Positions 18,954-29,043 of a DNA stretch of 59,943 nt are shown here, in pieces. Numbering within the stretch: position 1 is the first letter of the stretch; each line of letters starts with the position of its first letter. The position numbers and the translations under genes were made by a program. Under the pieces are notes generated by a model, which saw only the letters and a list, made by a program, of their open reading frames with translations, did not search any database and was not told the origin of the DNA. The DNA comes from Alloprevotella sp. Its GTDB lineage: Bacteria > Bacteroidota > Bacteroidia > Bacteroidales > Bacteroidaceae. The DNA lies in contig JAFVDF010000007.1 of NCBI GenBank assembly GCA_017478625.1, forward strand, positions 1 through 59,943. The letters run 5' to 3'.

Positions 18954-18999
18954 TTTGTCATTCAAGCATAGAATCGCTACTTTTGCTATTTAATAGCAA
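18954..18999 (+). promoter_or_regulatory. guaB promoter with overlapping dyad
   Basis: TTTG (18954-18957), exactly 20 nt, TACTTTTG (18978-18985): a full consensus promoter. The end of the -7 box and the predicted start site lie inside the near-perfect palindrome TTGCTATT-T-AATAGCAA (18983-18999), which could be an operator or an initially transcribed hairpin. The leader to ATG 19073 is about 80 nt. The rest of 18790-19072 shows no gene. Confidence 0.8.
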
Positions 19000-19072
19000 G
19001 GATAATGCCTTTCCTTGATTTCTCTTACTTCATCTTGCATCATTTTTCATACTCAAAAAACTCCGGTCGCTT

Positions 19073-20557
19073 ATGAATCCCGATTTTCTCACCCAGCGTA
19101 TAGCCTTTCAAGGTCTTACTTTTGATGATGTACTCCTTGTTCCAGCCTATTCGGAAGTACTTCCGCGCACAGTAGAACTTACCTCACGTTTTTCTCGTAA
19201 TATAAATCTGCAACTTCCCTTTGTTTCCGCAGCGATGGATACGGTAACAGAGGCAGAGATGGCCATTGCTATGGCACGCGAAGGAGGTATCGGGGTAATT
19301 CATAAGAATATGTCCATAGCAGAGCAGGCTGCTCAAGTAGCCACCGTCAAGCGTGCTGAAAATGGTATGATTTATGACCCTATTACCATACACCGCACAC
19401 AGACAGTTGGTGATGCACTGTCTCTTATGAGCCAGTACCACATCGGTGGCATACCTGTCGTGGATGACGAAAAGCACCTTGTAGGTATTGTTACCAATCG
19501 CGACCTTCGATTCGAGCGTAATCTTTCTAAATCTGTGGCTGAAGTTATGACCAGTGAGAATCTTGTTGTCACAACACAGCAGGCTGATCTAAAAAGTGCC
19601 ACTCAGATTCTGCAAGAGAATAAGATTGAGAAACTACCGGTCGTAGATGCAGATAACCATCTCGTCGGTCTTATCACATATAAAGACATAACCAAAGCCA
19701 AGGATAAGCCAATGGCCAGTAAGGATGCCAAAGGGCGTCTGCGGGTGGCTGCGGGTGTCGGTGTCACTAATGATACTCTTGAACGTATGCAGGCTTTGGT
19801 ACAGGCGGGTGCTGACGCAATAGTAATAGATACTGCACACGGTCATAGTAAATATGTAATCGAAAAACTCCGCGAAGCAAAGACTTCATTCGCTAATGTT
19901 GATATTATTGTGGGTAATGTAGCCACAGGAGAAGCCGCACTTATGCTTGCTAAAGCTGGAGCTGACGGAGTAAAAGTCGGTATTGGTCCTGGAAGCATCT
20001 GTACCACACGTATTGTGGCTGGTGTGGGCGTCCCGCAACTCAGTGCCATTTATGATGTATCCTGTGCGCTAGCTGACTTTGATATTCCACTCATTGCCGA
20101 TGGCGGACTTCGGTATTCAGGAGATATTGTAAAGGCTCTCGCTGCTGGAGGAAACTGTGTAATGATCGGTTCTCTTGTAGCAGGAACTGAAGAAAGCCCG
20201 GGAGAGACTATTATCTTCAACGGACGCAAGTTTAAAACCTACCGAGGTATGGGTTCTCTGGAAGCGATGGAGAATGGATCTAAGGATCGCTATTTCCAAA
20301 GTGGTGTTGTCGAGGCTAAGAAATTAGTACCAGAGGGAATTTCCGGACGAGTTCCCTATAAAGGGAGCGTGCAGGAAGTACTCTATCAACTCTCTGGAGG
20401 CTTGCGTAGCGGTATGGGATATTGTGGTGCGCAAACAATCAATGATTTGCACAATGCCAAGTTTGTCCACATTTCCAATGCGGGTATGCAGGAAAGTCAT
20501 CCCCATGATATTACAATTACATCCGAGGCTCCAAACTACAGCCGTGGTGGATTTTAA
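19073..20557 (+). CDS. guaB: Inosine-5'-monophosphate dehydrogenase
   Basis: Oxidises IMP to XMP with NAD+, the committed step of GMP synthesis, in the cytosol. The 494-residue length is typical. The catalytic barrel is interrupted by two CBS domains (about 95-210: [23 protein letters not shown] and [20 protein letters not shown]). The catalytic Cys310 lies in GPGSICTTR, and the flap and substrate loops ([17 protein letters not shown]) are intact. It heads a co-directional run with PPIases, an OstA-like protein and mutL, an arrangement seen in other Bacteroidales. Confidence 0.97.
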   Translation: MNPDFLTQRIAFQGLTFDDVLLVPAYSEVLPRTVELTSRFSRNINLQLPFVSAAMDTVTEAEMAIAMAREGGIGVIHKNMSIAEQAAQVATVKRAENGMIYDPITIHRTQTVGDALSLMSQYHIGGIPVVDDEKHLVGIVTNRDLRFERNLSKSVAEVMTSENLVVTTQQADLKSATQILQENKIEKLPVVDADNHLVGLITYKDITKAKDKPMASKDAKGRLRVAAGVGVTNDTLERMQALVQAGADAIVIDTAHGHSKYVIEKLREAKTSFANVDIIVGNVATGEAALMLAKAGADGVKVGIGPGSICTTRIVAGVGVPQLSAIYDVSCALADFDIPLIADGGLRYSGDIVKALAAGGNCVMIGSLVAGTEESPGETIIFNGRKFKTYRGMGSLEAMENGSKDRYFQSGVVEAKKLVPEGISGRVPYKGSVQEVLYQLSGGLRSGMGYCGAQTINDLHNAKFVHISNAGMQESHPHDITITSEAPNYSRGGF

Positions 20558-20613
20558 GGTTCACGGCCTCCTACTTCTCATCTCTGTTAATACGCAAAAT
20601 TTTCCAACATACT

Positions 20614-22065
20614 ATGAAAGATTTACAAACCCGCATCTTGTCAATGCTCTTCGTAATGATAGCATTCGGATGGTCGATGGCATCTGCCCAGCAGTCTGAC
20701 CCCATAGTTATGACTATAAACGAACATCCTGTCATGTGGTCTGAATTCTACTATAGCTATGCCAAAAATGGCGACCAGAACGCTCTGATAGATCAAAAGA
20801 CTATAGAAGAGTACATCCCGATGTATGTAGATTATCGGCTCAAGGTAGAAGCAGCCAAAGAGGCCCGTCTAGACACTCTGAAATCCTTCCGAGATGAGTT
20901 CGCACTATACCGCGATATGCAACTTACACCCTATCTCGTGGACTCTGCCTATATTGACTCGGTAGCCTATTCTGTCTATTTGCAAACTATAGAACAGTTT
21001 CACGGCAAAGAGTTACGCCGACCCGCTCACATCTTTATTGCATTGAGTCCTAACGCCGATGCCGATGAGCAAAAAAGAGCCAAGGCGCTTATAGACTCGC
21101 TTTATGTAGAGTTACAGAACGGAGCTGATTTCGGAGCCTTGGCTACTCAATTTTCGACCGACGAAGCCACTGTCCAATCTGGAGGAGAATTGCCTTGGAT
21201 AGGCCATGGGATGGCTCTGCAAAATTTTGAAACTGAATTATTCCGACTTCAAGAGGGCGAAATAAGCCAGCCCATACTTACCGAAGTGGGATATCATATT
21301 ATAAAACTGCTTGAAATACGTTCGCTTGATAATTACGATGAGCAGAAGCCTTTCATTCTGGATATGTTGGAAAAGAATAATATCAGAGAGACCTCTGCGG
21401 AGCATCGTATTAAGCAACTTATTGAAAACTCCAACGGACGACTTGACCGAGAAGCGGTCATTGACAGTGTGCTCAATGCTCACTTGGACAATTTACCTCT
21501 ACGCTATTTGGTTGAAGAATACCACGATGGATTGCTAATGTTCGAGATAAGCCAGCGTAATATATGGGAACCCACGCTCAACGATTCTGTAAAGCTCGCA
21601 AAGTTCTATGCAGCCAACAAGCAGAAATACGCTTGGAGCGAGCCCCGCTTTAAAGGTTTTGTATTCCATTATAAACACAAGGCTGATAAGAAGAAAATTG
21701 AAAAACTTCTTAAGAAATACGGCAAAACCAATTGGCGAAAACCACTTCACAACACATTCAACCATGACAGCGTTACGGTTTCTGTCACAGGTCCATACTT
21801 AAGCAAAAAAGGCGAAAATGCCTTTATCGACCAGTATGCTTTCCAGGGTCCTGTAGCAAAAGCCCGCACACGTTTCCCATACAATGGTGTGAGCGGAAAA
21901 GTCATCAAACAGCCTGAAAGTTATCAGGACGTAAAATCTGATGTCGTGGCTGATTTACAAGAGCAACTCTCACAAAACTGGCTCACCGAGCTACGAAAGA
22001 AATACCCTGTTTTCGTAGATGAGAAACTTATCCAGTCACTTTATAACAAGGAGATACAGAAATGA
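20614..22065 (+). CDS. Parvulin-type peptidyl-prolyl isomerase (periplasmic)
   Basis: A 483-residue periplasmic folding factor with signal peptide (about 1-26, ending ASAQ). The parvulin/rotamase (PpiC) domain lies at about 130-240: RRPAHIFIAL, FGALATQFSTDEATVQSGG, GEISQPI and GYHIIKL. The rest is helical with a long C-terminal part without a second obvious rotamase domain. The next gene starts in its stop codon (ATGA overlap at 22062-22065), so the two PPIases are translationally coupled. The probable job is escorting outer-membrane proteins, like SurA or PrsA. Confidence 0.92.
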   Translation: MKDLQTRILSMLFVMIAFGWSMASAQQSDPIVMTINEHPVMWSEFYYSYAKNGDQNALIDQKTIEEYIPMYVDYRLKVEAAKEARLDTLKSFRDEFALYRDMQLTPYLVDSAYIDSVAYSVYLQTIEQFHGKELRRPAHIFIALSPNADADEQKRAKALIDSLYVELQNGADFGALATQFSTDEATVQSGGELPWIGHGMALQNFETELFRLQEGEISQPILTEVGYHIIKLLEIRSLDNYDEQKPFILDMLEKNNIRETSAEHRIKQLIENSNGRLDREAVIDSVLNAHLDNLPLRYLVEEYHDGLLMFEISQRNIWEPTLNDSVKLAKFYAANKQKYAWSEPRFKGFVFHYKHKADKKKIEKLLKKYGKTNWRKPLHNTFNHDSVTVSVTGPYLSKKGENAFIDQYAFQGPVAKARTRFPYNGVSGKVIKQPESYQDVKSDVVADLQEQLSQNWLTELRKKYPVFVDEKLIQSLYNKEIQK

Positions 22066-23423
22066 AACATAGGTTCTTAACCCTCATCATAGCATTCTTT
22101 TGCGCACTGTTTACGGTTGCACAAAATGGTAGTAATGTCATTGATGAAGTTGTCTGGGTGGTAGGCGATGATCCCATCCTGCTTTCAGATGTAGAGGAAA
22201 CACGTCTCGGCCAGGAAGAGAGTGGAGAGGTGGTAAACAATCCTTATTGCACCATTCCCGAACAACTTGCCGTGCAAAAACTCTTCCTTCATCAGGCAGA
22301 CCTCGATAGTATCTACGCATCCGAAAGTGATGTAGCGCGAGAAGTGGACTATATGCTTGACAATGCTATACAGAATTTCTACGGGTCGCGCGAGAATCTG
22401 GAAGCTGTAACTCATAAGACATACGCCCAACTGCGCGAATTACGCAAGCGCATAGTGCGTGATCAGAATCGCGTAGAGCAAGTGCAGCGTAAGATTGTGG
22501 AAAATGTTAAAGTAACCCCTGCAGAAGTACGCGAATACTTCAAATCTATGCCGGCAGATAGTCTCCCCTACATTGCCAAGCAGGTAGAAGTGGAAATCAT
22601 CACGCGAGAGCCTCAAGTGCCACGCGAAGAAATAGAGCGCATAGAGACACAGCTGCGTGAGTGGGCCAGAGCCGTCAATGCGGGAGAGACAGCGTTTGCC
22701 ACGCTGGCCCGCTTCTATTCTGAAGATCCCGGTTCTGCCCGAGACGGCGGAGAACTTGGTTACAAAGGTCGGGGAGAATTAGTACCTGAATTTGCAAACG
22801 TAGCATTCAGCCTTAATGACCCCAAGAAAGTCTCCAAAATTGTAAAATCGGAATATGGCTATCATATCATCCAACTCATCGACAAACGAGGGGATAAGGT
22901 AAACTGCCGACATATCCTTATCAAACCGCATATTGCAGATAGTCTGCTCCAAAAGCAAAAACTTACGTTAGACTCTGTGGCTTCTCAGATACAAGAAGGC
23001 AAATTTACTTTTGAGCAGGCGGCCACCTATATCTCTGACGATAAGGACACGAAAAACAACCACGGTCTGATGAACAACTATAATGAGCGCACAGGTGTAT
23101 CCACCGCTCGTTTCGAAATGAAAGACCTTAATCAAGACATCGCCAAGGTTGTGGACACACTCCAGGTCGGACAAATATCTTCACCCTTCGTTTATACTAA
23201 CAAAAAAGGGCAGCAAGTTTGTGCCATTGTCAAACTTAAGGAGCGCATAGAAGGACATCGGGCCAACACCACCGAAGATTTTCAAGTGCTCAAAGATGTG
23301 GTGTACGAAAAACGCTGTCAGGAGAAACTTGACAAGTGGATAGCCAAAAAGGCAGAGACCACCTATGTGCGCATTTCTCCCGATTGGCGCAATTGCAACT
23401 TCCAGTACAACTGGCAACAATAA
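22062..23423 (+). CDS. SurA-like periplasmic PPIase with two parvulin domains
   Basis: A 453-residue protein with signal peptide (about 1-20, FTVAQ) and a SurA-type N-terminal chaperone module (VIDEVVWVVGDDPILLSDVE). It has two parvulin-like domains at about 175-280 (VEVEIITREP, FATLARFYSEDPGSARDGGELGY, GYHIIQLIDKR) and about 285-390 (NCRHILIKP, FEQAATYISDD, GQISSPF). It probably guides beta-barrel proteins to the BAM machinery. It overlaps the stop of the upstream PPIase by 4 bp and precedes the OstA-like gene by 11 bp. Confidence 0.93.
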   Translation: MKHRFLTLIIAFFCALFTVAQNGSNVIDEVVWVVGDDPILLSDVEETRLGQEESGEVVNNPYCTIPEQLAVQKLFLHQADLDSIYASESDVAREVDYMLDNAIQNFYGSRENLEAVTHKTYAQLRELRKRIVRDQNRVEQVQRKIVENVKVTPAEVREYFKSMPADSLPYIAKQVEVEIITREPQVPREEIERIETQLREWARAVNAGETAFATLARFYSEDPGSARDGGELGYKGRGELVPEFANVAFSLNDPKKVSKIVKSEYGYHIIQLIDKRGDKVNCRHILIKPHIADSLLQKQKLTLDSVASQIQEGKFTFEQAATYISDDKDTKNNHGLMNNYNERTGVSTARFEMKDLNQDIAKVVDTLQVGQISSPFVYTNKKGQQVCAIVKLKERIEGHRANTTEDFQVLKDVVYEKRCQEKLDKWIAKKAETTYVRISPDWRNCNFQYNWQQ

Positions 23424-23434
23424 GTCCATCAGAA

Positions 23435-25117
23435 TTGAAGACGAGACCACACATATCTTCTCTTAAAATCCTGTTTTATGCAGCAGGATTTTTATTTCTG
23501 TTATTCGCCCTAAATACATGGGCTGTCCGTCCGCCGAAAAAACCGCAGGGACGCGTCTATCTGATACATGCCGACCGACTTTCTTACAACGAAATTGAAA
23601 ATCCGGGAGCACAGCGCTTGGCCGGCAATGTCCACTTCCGACATGATGGTATGGATATGTTTGCTGATAGCGCAGTCTTCTTCCAAGAATCAAACTCCCT
23701 GGAAGCGTTTGGCAAAGTACGGGCAAAGCAGGGCGACACCCTGTCGCTCAATGGCGACTACCTCTTCTACAATGGCTCTTCGGGTATTGCCGAAATGCGA
23801 CATAATGTAGTGATGAAACATCGCGGACAGACACTTCTGACTGATAGTTTAAACTACGACCGCCTATATGGAATCGGCTATTACTTCGACGGAGGTATCT
23901 TAAAGGACGGGGACACCCAACTCATGTCTGATTGGGGCGAATATCATGTCAATACCCGCGAGGCACAGTTCAATTACAATGTCAATCTTACCAGTCCTCG
24001 CTATCGCTTAGTGACAGATACTATGCGCTACGACGCGCGCACTAAGTGGGCCGAAGTTCTTGGACCATCAAATATCTTCCAAGACAAAGACGTAGTCTAT
24101 ACTGAACACGGATTTTATAATACTGATGCCGAAACCTATCGGCTGATGAAAGCCAGCCAGCGTTCTAAGTTCTATCGGGGCATAGAACTAAAAGGAGACA
24201 GTATTTCCAATTTCACCTCACGCCTGGAAGCAGACAGTATTGCCAAAGACGGTGATTGGATCAAAGTGTTTGGCCACGTAGAGTATCTTGACAGAGAGAA
24301 CAAGAGTATGTTACTTTGTGACTTTGCGCAATATAATGACACTATAGGTCAGGCTATGGCCACAGGTCACACCTTAATGAAAGAATTCTCCTCGCCCTCC
24401 GATACGCTTTTCGCTCATGCCGACACGCTTCGCCTTTACACCTACGACATGGCCACGGATTCGCTCAAAACGGCTGAGAGCGACAGTGTATATCGCGTCG
24501 TTTACGGCTATTATCATGCTCGCGCCTATCGCTCCGACCTTCAAGTCGTCAGCGATTCGCTGGTTTTCAACCTCCGCGATAAGCAACTTCATCTTTTCCG
24601 TGATCCTATCGTCTGGAATGAAGACAACCAGATTCTAGGAGAAGAGATTCATGTGTTCCTTAATGATTCCACAGTGGATAGCATATATGTAGATCGGCAG
24701 GCCCTTCTGGTCCAGCAAGTGGATTCAACGCTCTTCAACCAAGTTACAGGAAAGCAGATGCGAGCCTACTTTACGGAAGGTGAAATGCAACGGGCCGAAT
24801 CGGAAGGTAACGTATGTATCGTCTATTATCCGCTGGAGAAAGATAGCAGTATCGTAAACATGACTTATGCCGAGACCGCACTGCTGAAGATGTTTCTTAA
24901 GGAAAAGAAAATGCAGCGTATCTGGGCTCCAAAGGCGCAAGGCACTTTCTACCCTATCTCACAAGCTCCGGCCGACAAGAGTAAAGTCCCCAACTTTGCA
25001 TGGTTCGACTATGTGCGGCCACGCGACAAATATGATCTTTTTGACTGGCGCCCGAAATCACAGAAAGACCAACTGAAAGCCGTACCTAGGCGTGTAGCCC
25101 CCGTTCAGCATCTGTAA
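23435..25117 (+). CDS. OstA-like (LptA/LptD N-terminal domain) protein
   Basis: An envelope protein with OstA-type beta-jellyroll repeats (IHADRLSYNEIENPGAQRLAG, DSAVFFQESNSLEAFGKVRA, LNYDRLYGIGYYFDGG), as in LptA and the N-terminal part of LptD, which carry lipopolysaccharide through the periplasm. About 560 residues, much longer than LptA and lacking an obvious LptD barrel. The start is uncertain. I chose TTG 23435 because it leaves an 11-bp gap to the upstream stop and puts a hydrophobic segment (ILFYAAGFLFLLFALNTWAV) at a signal-anchor position. The only upstream ATG in frame (23336) would overlap the PPIase by 88 bp. Confidence 0.85.
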   Translation: MKTRPHISSLKILFYAAGFLFLLFALNTWAVRPPKKPQGRVYLIHADRLSYNEIENPGAQRLAGNVHFRHDGMDMFADSAVFFQESNSLEAFGKVRAKQGDTLSLNGDYLFYNGSSGIAEMRHNVVMKHRGQTLLTDSLNYDRLYGIGYYFDGGILKDGDTQLMSDWGEYHVNTREAQFNYNVNLTSPRYRLVTDTMRYDARTKWAEVLGPSNIFQDKDVVYTEHGFYNTDAETYRLMKASQRSKFYRGIELKGDSISNFTSRLEADSIAKDGDWIKVFGHVEYLDRENKSMLLCDFAQYNDTIGQAMATGHTLMKEFSSPSDTLFAHADTLRLYTYDMATDSLKTAESDSVYRVVYGYYHARAYRSDLQVVSDSLVFNLRDKQLHLFRDPIVWNEDNQILGEEIHVFLNDSTVDSIYVDRQALLVQQVDSTLFNQVTGKQMRAYFTEGEMQRAESEGNVCIVYYPLEKDSSIVNMTYAETALLKMFLKEKKMQRIWAPKAQGTFYPISQAPADKSKVPNFAWFDYVRPRDKYDLFDWRPKSQKDQLKAVPRRVAPVQHL

Positions 25118-25145
25118 GGATCTGTGCATAATTCCATTTTTTGAT

Positions 25146-26969
25146 ATGTCCGACGTAATTCATCTTCTCCCCGACAGTGTGGCCAACCAGATAGCAGCAG
25201 GTGAGGTCATTCAGCGCCCGGCGTCTGTGGTTAAGGAGTTGGTCGAAAATGCCATTGACGCAAAAGCCGATCGCATTCAGGTGTGGATTGAAGATGCAGG
25301 CAAGTCGCTCATTCAAGTTATAGACAACGGTTGTGGCATGAGCGAAACGGATGCGCGCCTTGCTTTTGAACGTCATGCCACATCCAAAATCCGCCAGGCA
25401 ACCGACCTTTTTGCTTTAACCACGATGGGATTTCGTGGTGAAGCACTTCCATCTATATGCGCAGTAGCACAAGTTGAACTGCGCACGCGTCAGCGAAATG
25501 ATGAGCTCGGCACTATGCTCCGTTTTGAAGGTAGCAGGCTCTTAGAACAAGAACCTGTTTCCTGCCCAGTCGGCGCCAATTTTCAAGTGCGCAACCTATT
25601 TTTTAACATTCCTGCCCGTCGGCGCTTTCTCAAGTCCGACACAACGGAGCTGGCCAATATTGTGCAGGAGTTTGAACGTGTAGCCTTGGCTAATCCGGCC
25701 GTGCAATTTGAACTTTACTCTGAAAGAACGGTCATGCTCAAGTTGGAGCGGGGAAATTTCCGCCAGCGTGTAGCCTCGCTCTTTGGGGCAAAACTCAATG
25801 AAAAACTGGTTCCCGTCGAAGTAGATACGGATATGGTGCGCATCAGTGGTCTGGTCGGAATACCCGACAGCGCACGCAAGCGCAATGTCCGTCAGTTCTT
25901 CCTCGTCAATCATCGCTATATGCGCCACCCCTACTTTGCCAAAGCAGTGATGGCGGCTTTCGACCGACTGCTCCCTGAAGGAGAACAGGTGCCCTTCTTT
26001 CTAAACTTTGAAGTCGATCCTGCGCGCATTGATGTCAATATCCATCCGTCGAAAGCGGAGATTAAGTTTCAGGACGAACCTCATATCTGGCAAATCCTAT
26101 TAGCCGCCGTGCGCGAAACTCTCAGTGCGCACAACGCGATGCCCAGCATAGATTTTAATACGACAGACCGCCCCGACATCCCACTCTTCAATCCAGACGG
26201 AAATCCGCCCCTACCTACGGTTACGCTCTCGGATCATTATTCCCCCTTTAAGGCAACAGGAGACCACACGGCACCGGTTAAGTCATCCTCTCATACGACT
26301 CAGCCATGGGAAGCGCCAACCCGTCTGTCACAGGCTGAACCCCACACGGAGTTCTTCACTCCAGAACAAGTTACCCTATCGCCCAGTCCGGTGTCTCAGG
26401 AGTCCTCAACCGACTACTTGCAGATACAAGGACGCTATATCGTGACGTATGTAGAATCGGGGCTACTGCTCATTGATCAGCACCGGGCACACATCCGTGT
26501 ACTCTATGATCTTTTTTGTAAGAGGCTTCAGCAGGGCGACCGCCTATCACAACGCTTGCTCTTCCCCTGTAAGGTCGAACTCTCCACTCTTGAAACGCTT
26601 TGCCTGAACTCGCTTTCTGCAAAACTTAACCAAATGGGGTTTGACATCTCTCCTGCAGACGAAGCCAATCTCTTTGAAGTATGCGCCATTCCCCCTGAGA
26701 TGAGCGGACTGGATATTATCGAACTTATACACGAACTGTTGGCCAATTGGCAAAGCGATGAAAATGCGCAAAGCGTGACTGCCCCCATCCATCAATTGGC
26801 TCTCACGCTCGCACGGCGCGGAGCCATCCCCGAAGGACAGTATCTCACCGCTCAGGAGATGAACACGCTCATGCAACAACTCTTTGCCGGCACTCAGCCC
26901 AACTTCACACCCGATGGGCAACCTATTGTGGCCATTCTGTCCAACGAGAACATTGCTTCGCTCTTCTGA
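25146..26969 (+). CDS. mutL: DNA mismatch repair protein MutL
   Basis: A 607-residue mismatch-repair mediator that links MutS to downstream factors. The N-terminal GHKL ATPase is intact: ELVENAIDA with the catalytic Glu, DNGCGM, ATSKI, GFRGEALPSI. The C-terminal dimerisation domain is at about 420-607. The motifs expected for MutL endonucleases are altered. DQHA(x)2E(x)4E reads DQHRAHIRVLYD from Asp444, and the late CPHGRPT-type motif reads TPDGQPI near residue 589. Nicking activity is therefore doubtful. It sits in the guaB-PPIase-ostA run. Confidence 0.95.
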   Translation: MSDVIHLLPDSVANQIAAGEVIQRPASVVKELVENAIDAKADRIQVWIEDAGKSLIQVIDNGCGMSETDARLAFERHATSKIRQATDLFALTTMGFRGEALPSICAVAQVELRTRQRNDELGTMLRFEGSRLLEQEPVSCPVGANFQVRNLFFNIPARRRFLKSDTTELANIVQEFERVALANPAVQFELYSERTVMLKLERGNFRQRVASLFGAKLNEKLVPVEVDTDMVRISGLVGIPDSARKRNVRQFFLVNHRYMRHPYFAKAVMAAFDRLLPEGEQVPFFLNFEVDPARIDVNIHPSKAEIKFQDEPHIWQILLAAVRETLSAHNAMPSIDFNTTDRPDIPLFNPDGNPPLPTVTLSDHYSPFKATGDHTAPVKSSSHTTQPWEAPTRLSQAEPHTEFFTPEQVTLSPSPVSQESSTDYLQIQGRYIVTYVESGLLLIDQHRAHIRVLYDLFCKRLQQGDRLSQRLLFPCKVELSTLETLCLNSLSAKLNQMGFDISPADEANLFEVCAIPPEMSGLDIIELIHELLANWQSDENAQSVTAPIHQLALTLARRGAIPEGQYLTAQEMNTLMQQLFAGTQPNFTPDGQPIVAILSNENIASLF

Positions 26970-26997
26970 TTTTTCAGCCAAACCCATTTCTCCTCCG

Positions 26998-28164
26998 ATG
27001 AAAAAGTTTCTGTTTTCTCTCACGTTGTTTCTCCTTTCTCTTCCCGTCATAGGGCAAGATATCGTTCCTGTAAAGAACCGTATTGTGGCCACAAACTCTT
27101 TTTGGTCCAACTGGTTCGTATCTACCGGCGGACAGTACACAGCCTCATACACATCACAGGAATCGCCCGACTTGAAGTTCAATCCCTTCAGCGCCACCCG
27201 TGGAGAATTCGGTTTCAATATCGCTGTTGGAAAATGGTTTACTCCTTCTATCGGCCTGCGAACCAAGTTTGAAGGTTTGTGGCAGAAATCGGTTCTCACT
27301 CAGGATATCCATAAAAGTTATACCAGCTATAATCTTCACGAGGACCTTCTCTTCAATCTGTCCTCCCTCTTGTGTGGCTACAAGCCTAAACGCACTTGGA
27401 ATCTCATACCCTGGCTTGGCATTGGCTTCATGCGCAACGTCAGTTATAACAGCAATGAATTATCTTTCCATTTCGGATTACTCAACAACTTCCGCCTCTC
27501 TGAGCGGTGGAGTGCTTTCATAGACATCTACACCAATAGTGCACGTGGCCGTCTTGATGCCAAGAACTACGCCCTACCCGATGCGTGGGCATCACATAAG
27601 ACGGGCGCATTACGCCATTGGGACAAGCAACTGGGCCTATCTGTTGGCCTTACATTTCATCTGGGCAAAACCCATTGGGACCGCGTTCCCGACGTAGAAG
27701 CCCTTCAAACAATGAATCAGGAGCAACTTGACGCCCTGCAGTCTTCTCTTGACGAATTACAACAGGAGGTAAATGAATTTTACAATAATCCCATTGAACC
27801 CTCTGAGCCCAGCATAACTCCGGAAGTACGTACTGACACCGTATTTCTGGCTTCGGTCCATTCGGTATTCTTTGACCTTGGCTCATCAGATATAGCCAAT
27901 CGCAAAGAACTCGTAGGTGTCAAACAATTGGCCGACTTGGCTCTCCAACACCACGCCCGCCTGCTTGTAACAGGCTATACAGACAAGCAGACCGGTACGG
28001 AAACACAGAATCGCAATCTGTCTGAAGCGCGGGCACAAGCCTTGGCTGCCGAACTAGTCAAGATGGGCATCAGCCGTGACCTTATTGACGTGGTCGGTGC
28101 AGGCCCGTCGGATGCACTTACCCCGTTCTTCTACAACCGCCGTGCAACGGTACAGATCAAATAG
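26998..28164 (+). CDS. OmpA-family outer-membrane protein
   Basis: A 388-residue protein from ATG 26998. An open frame runs further upstream inside mutL, but this start gives a clean signal peptide MKKFLFSLTLFLLSLPVIGQ. The N-terminal part (about 40-225) has alternating aromatic strands of an eight-stranded beta-barrel. A short coiled segment (QEQLDALQSSLDELQQEVNEF) links to a C-terminal OmpA peptidoglycan-binding domain (about 285-388). That domain has VFFDLGSSDI, TGYTDKQTG, and NLSEARAQALAAEL with the Asp and Arg positions that contact diaminopimelate. Its role is to anchor the outer membrane to the cell wall. Confidence 0.93.
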   Translation: MKKFLFSLTLFLLSLPVIGQDIVPVKNRIVATNSFWSNWFVSTGGQYTASYTSQESPDLKFNPFSATRGEFGFNIAVGKWFTPSIGLRTKFEGLWQKSVLTQDIHKSYTSYNLHEDLLFNLSSLLCGYKPKRTWNLIPWLGIGFMRNVSYNSNELSFHFGLLNNFRLSERWSAFIDIYTNSARGRLDAKNYALPDAWASHKTGALRHWDKQLGLSVGLTFHLGKTHWDRVPDVEALQTMNQEQLDALQSSLDELQQEVNEFYNNPIEPSEPSITPEVRTDTVFLASVHSVFFDLGSSDIANRKELVGVKQLADLALQHHARLLVTGYTDKQTGTETQNRNLSEARAQALAAELVKMGISRDLIDVVGAGPSDALTPFFYNRRATVQIK

Positions 28165-28208
28165 TCCTTTGCATCAGTGATTTGTCCTATCCCTCCAACT
28201 CATTCCAC

Positions 28209-28928
28209 ATGAAAAATGCAATTGTCACAGGTGGCACCAAAGGCATAGGCCTTTCCATCGCCCAGATGCTCCTCCGTGAAGGGTATTTTGTTACGGCCAC
28301 CTACGGCCACGATGCAGCCTCGGCAGAACAGGCCCGTGGTATGTTGGCCGAAGTGAGTCCTCATTTTGAAATCGTCTTTGCCAACCAGTCAGACAAACAG
28401 TCTATGGCCTCGCTGGCCGCTTCTATGCGCCAACGCGAACATATTGACTGCCTCGTATGTAATGCCGGGGCCACGCTCCGTAAAGATTGGCTACAGATGA
28501 CCGATGAAGAATGGGAAGATGTGCTTCAGGTAAACCTCAACAGTTATGTGTTTCTCCTGCGCGACTTGTTCCCCCTCATTCCTTCTGGCTCACGCATCAT
28601 TCTGATAGGCTCGCAGATGGGCATACATCCCCATGCTGCATCACTGGCCTACGGTGTGACGAAGAGTGCAGTACACGCTTTGGCACAAAACCTTGTCAAA
28701 TGTTTCGACGGCACAGAAACGACGGTCAATGCCATAGCCCCAGGCTTTGTGGAGACAGACTGGCAACAGCAAAAACCGCAACAGATTCGCGAAAACATCT
28801 GTGCAAAAACCGCACTGCATCGTTTCGCCCGCCCCGAAGAGGTGGCTGACACCGTACGCTTCTGTATAAACAATCCGTTTGTCAATGGTAGCATCATAGA
28901 AGTCCACGGGGGCTACAGTTACCGATAA
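28209..28928 (+). CDS. Short-chain dehydrogenase/reductase, FabG-like
   Basis: A 239-residue NAD(P)-dependent oxidoreductase starting at ATG 28209; a longer TTG start at 28182 is less likely. It has the classical SDR features: GGTKGIG cofactor loop, CNAGA, catalytic YGVTK, and IAPGFVETDW. The C-terminal VNGSIIEVHGGYSY resembles 3-oxoacyl-ACP reductases, but fatty-acid genes are not nearby, so the substrate is open. It is the last gene of the guaB run and ends before a strong bidirectional terminator. Confidence 0.88.
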   Translation: MKNAIVTGGTKGIGLSIAQMLLREGYFVTATYGHDAASAEQARGMLAEVSPHFEIVFANQSDKQSMASLAASMRQREHIDCLVCNAGATLRKDWLQMTDEEWEDVLQVNLNSYVFLLRDLFPLIPSGSRIILIGSQMGIHPHAASLAYGVTKSAVHALAQNLVKCFDGTETTVNAIAPGFVETDWQQQKPQQIRENICAKTALHRFARPEEVADTVRFCINNPFVNGSIIEVHGGYSYR

Positions 28929-28988
28929 TCTGCCGATGGGCAGAAGAATGTAATTCCCGAAACCTAAGGTCCGAGCCTTTGATACATA

Positions 28989-29023
28989 GTAAAACACCCG
29001 AGCACTGGTCTCGGGTGTTTTAC
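28989..29023. terminator. Bidirectional terminator between SDR and flavodiiron genes
   Basis: Perfect 14-bp stem GTAAAACACCCGAG (28989-29002) / CTCGGGTGTTTTAC (29010-29023) with 7-nt loop CACTGGT. AAAA and TTTT runs on the two sides make it usable in both directions. Confidence 0.9.
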
Positions 29024-29043
29024 TTTTGGATAATGTGGTTCGC

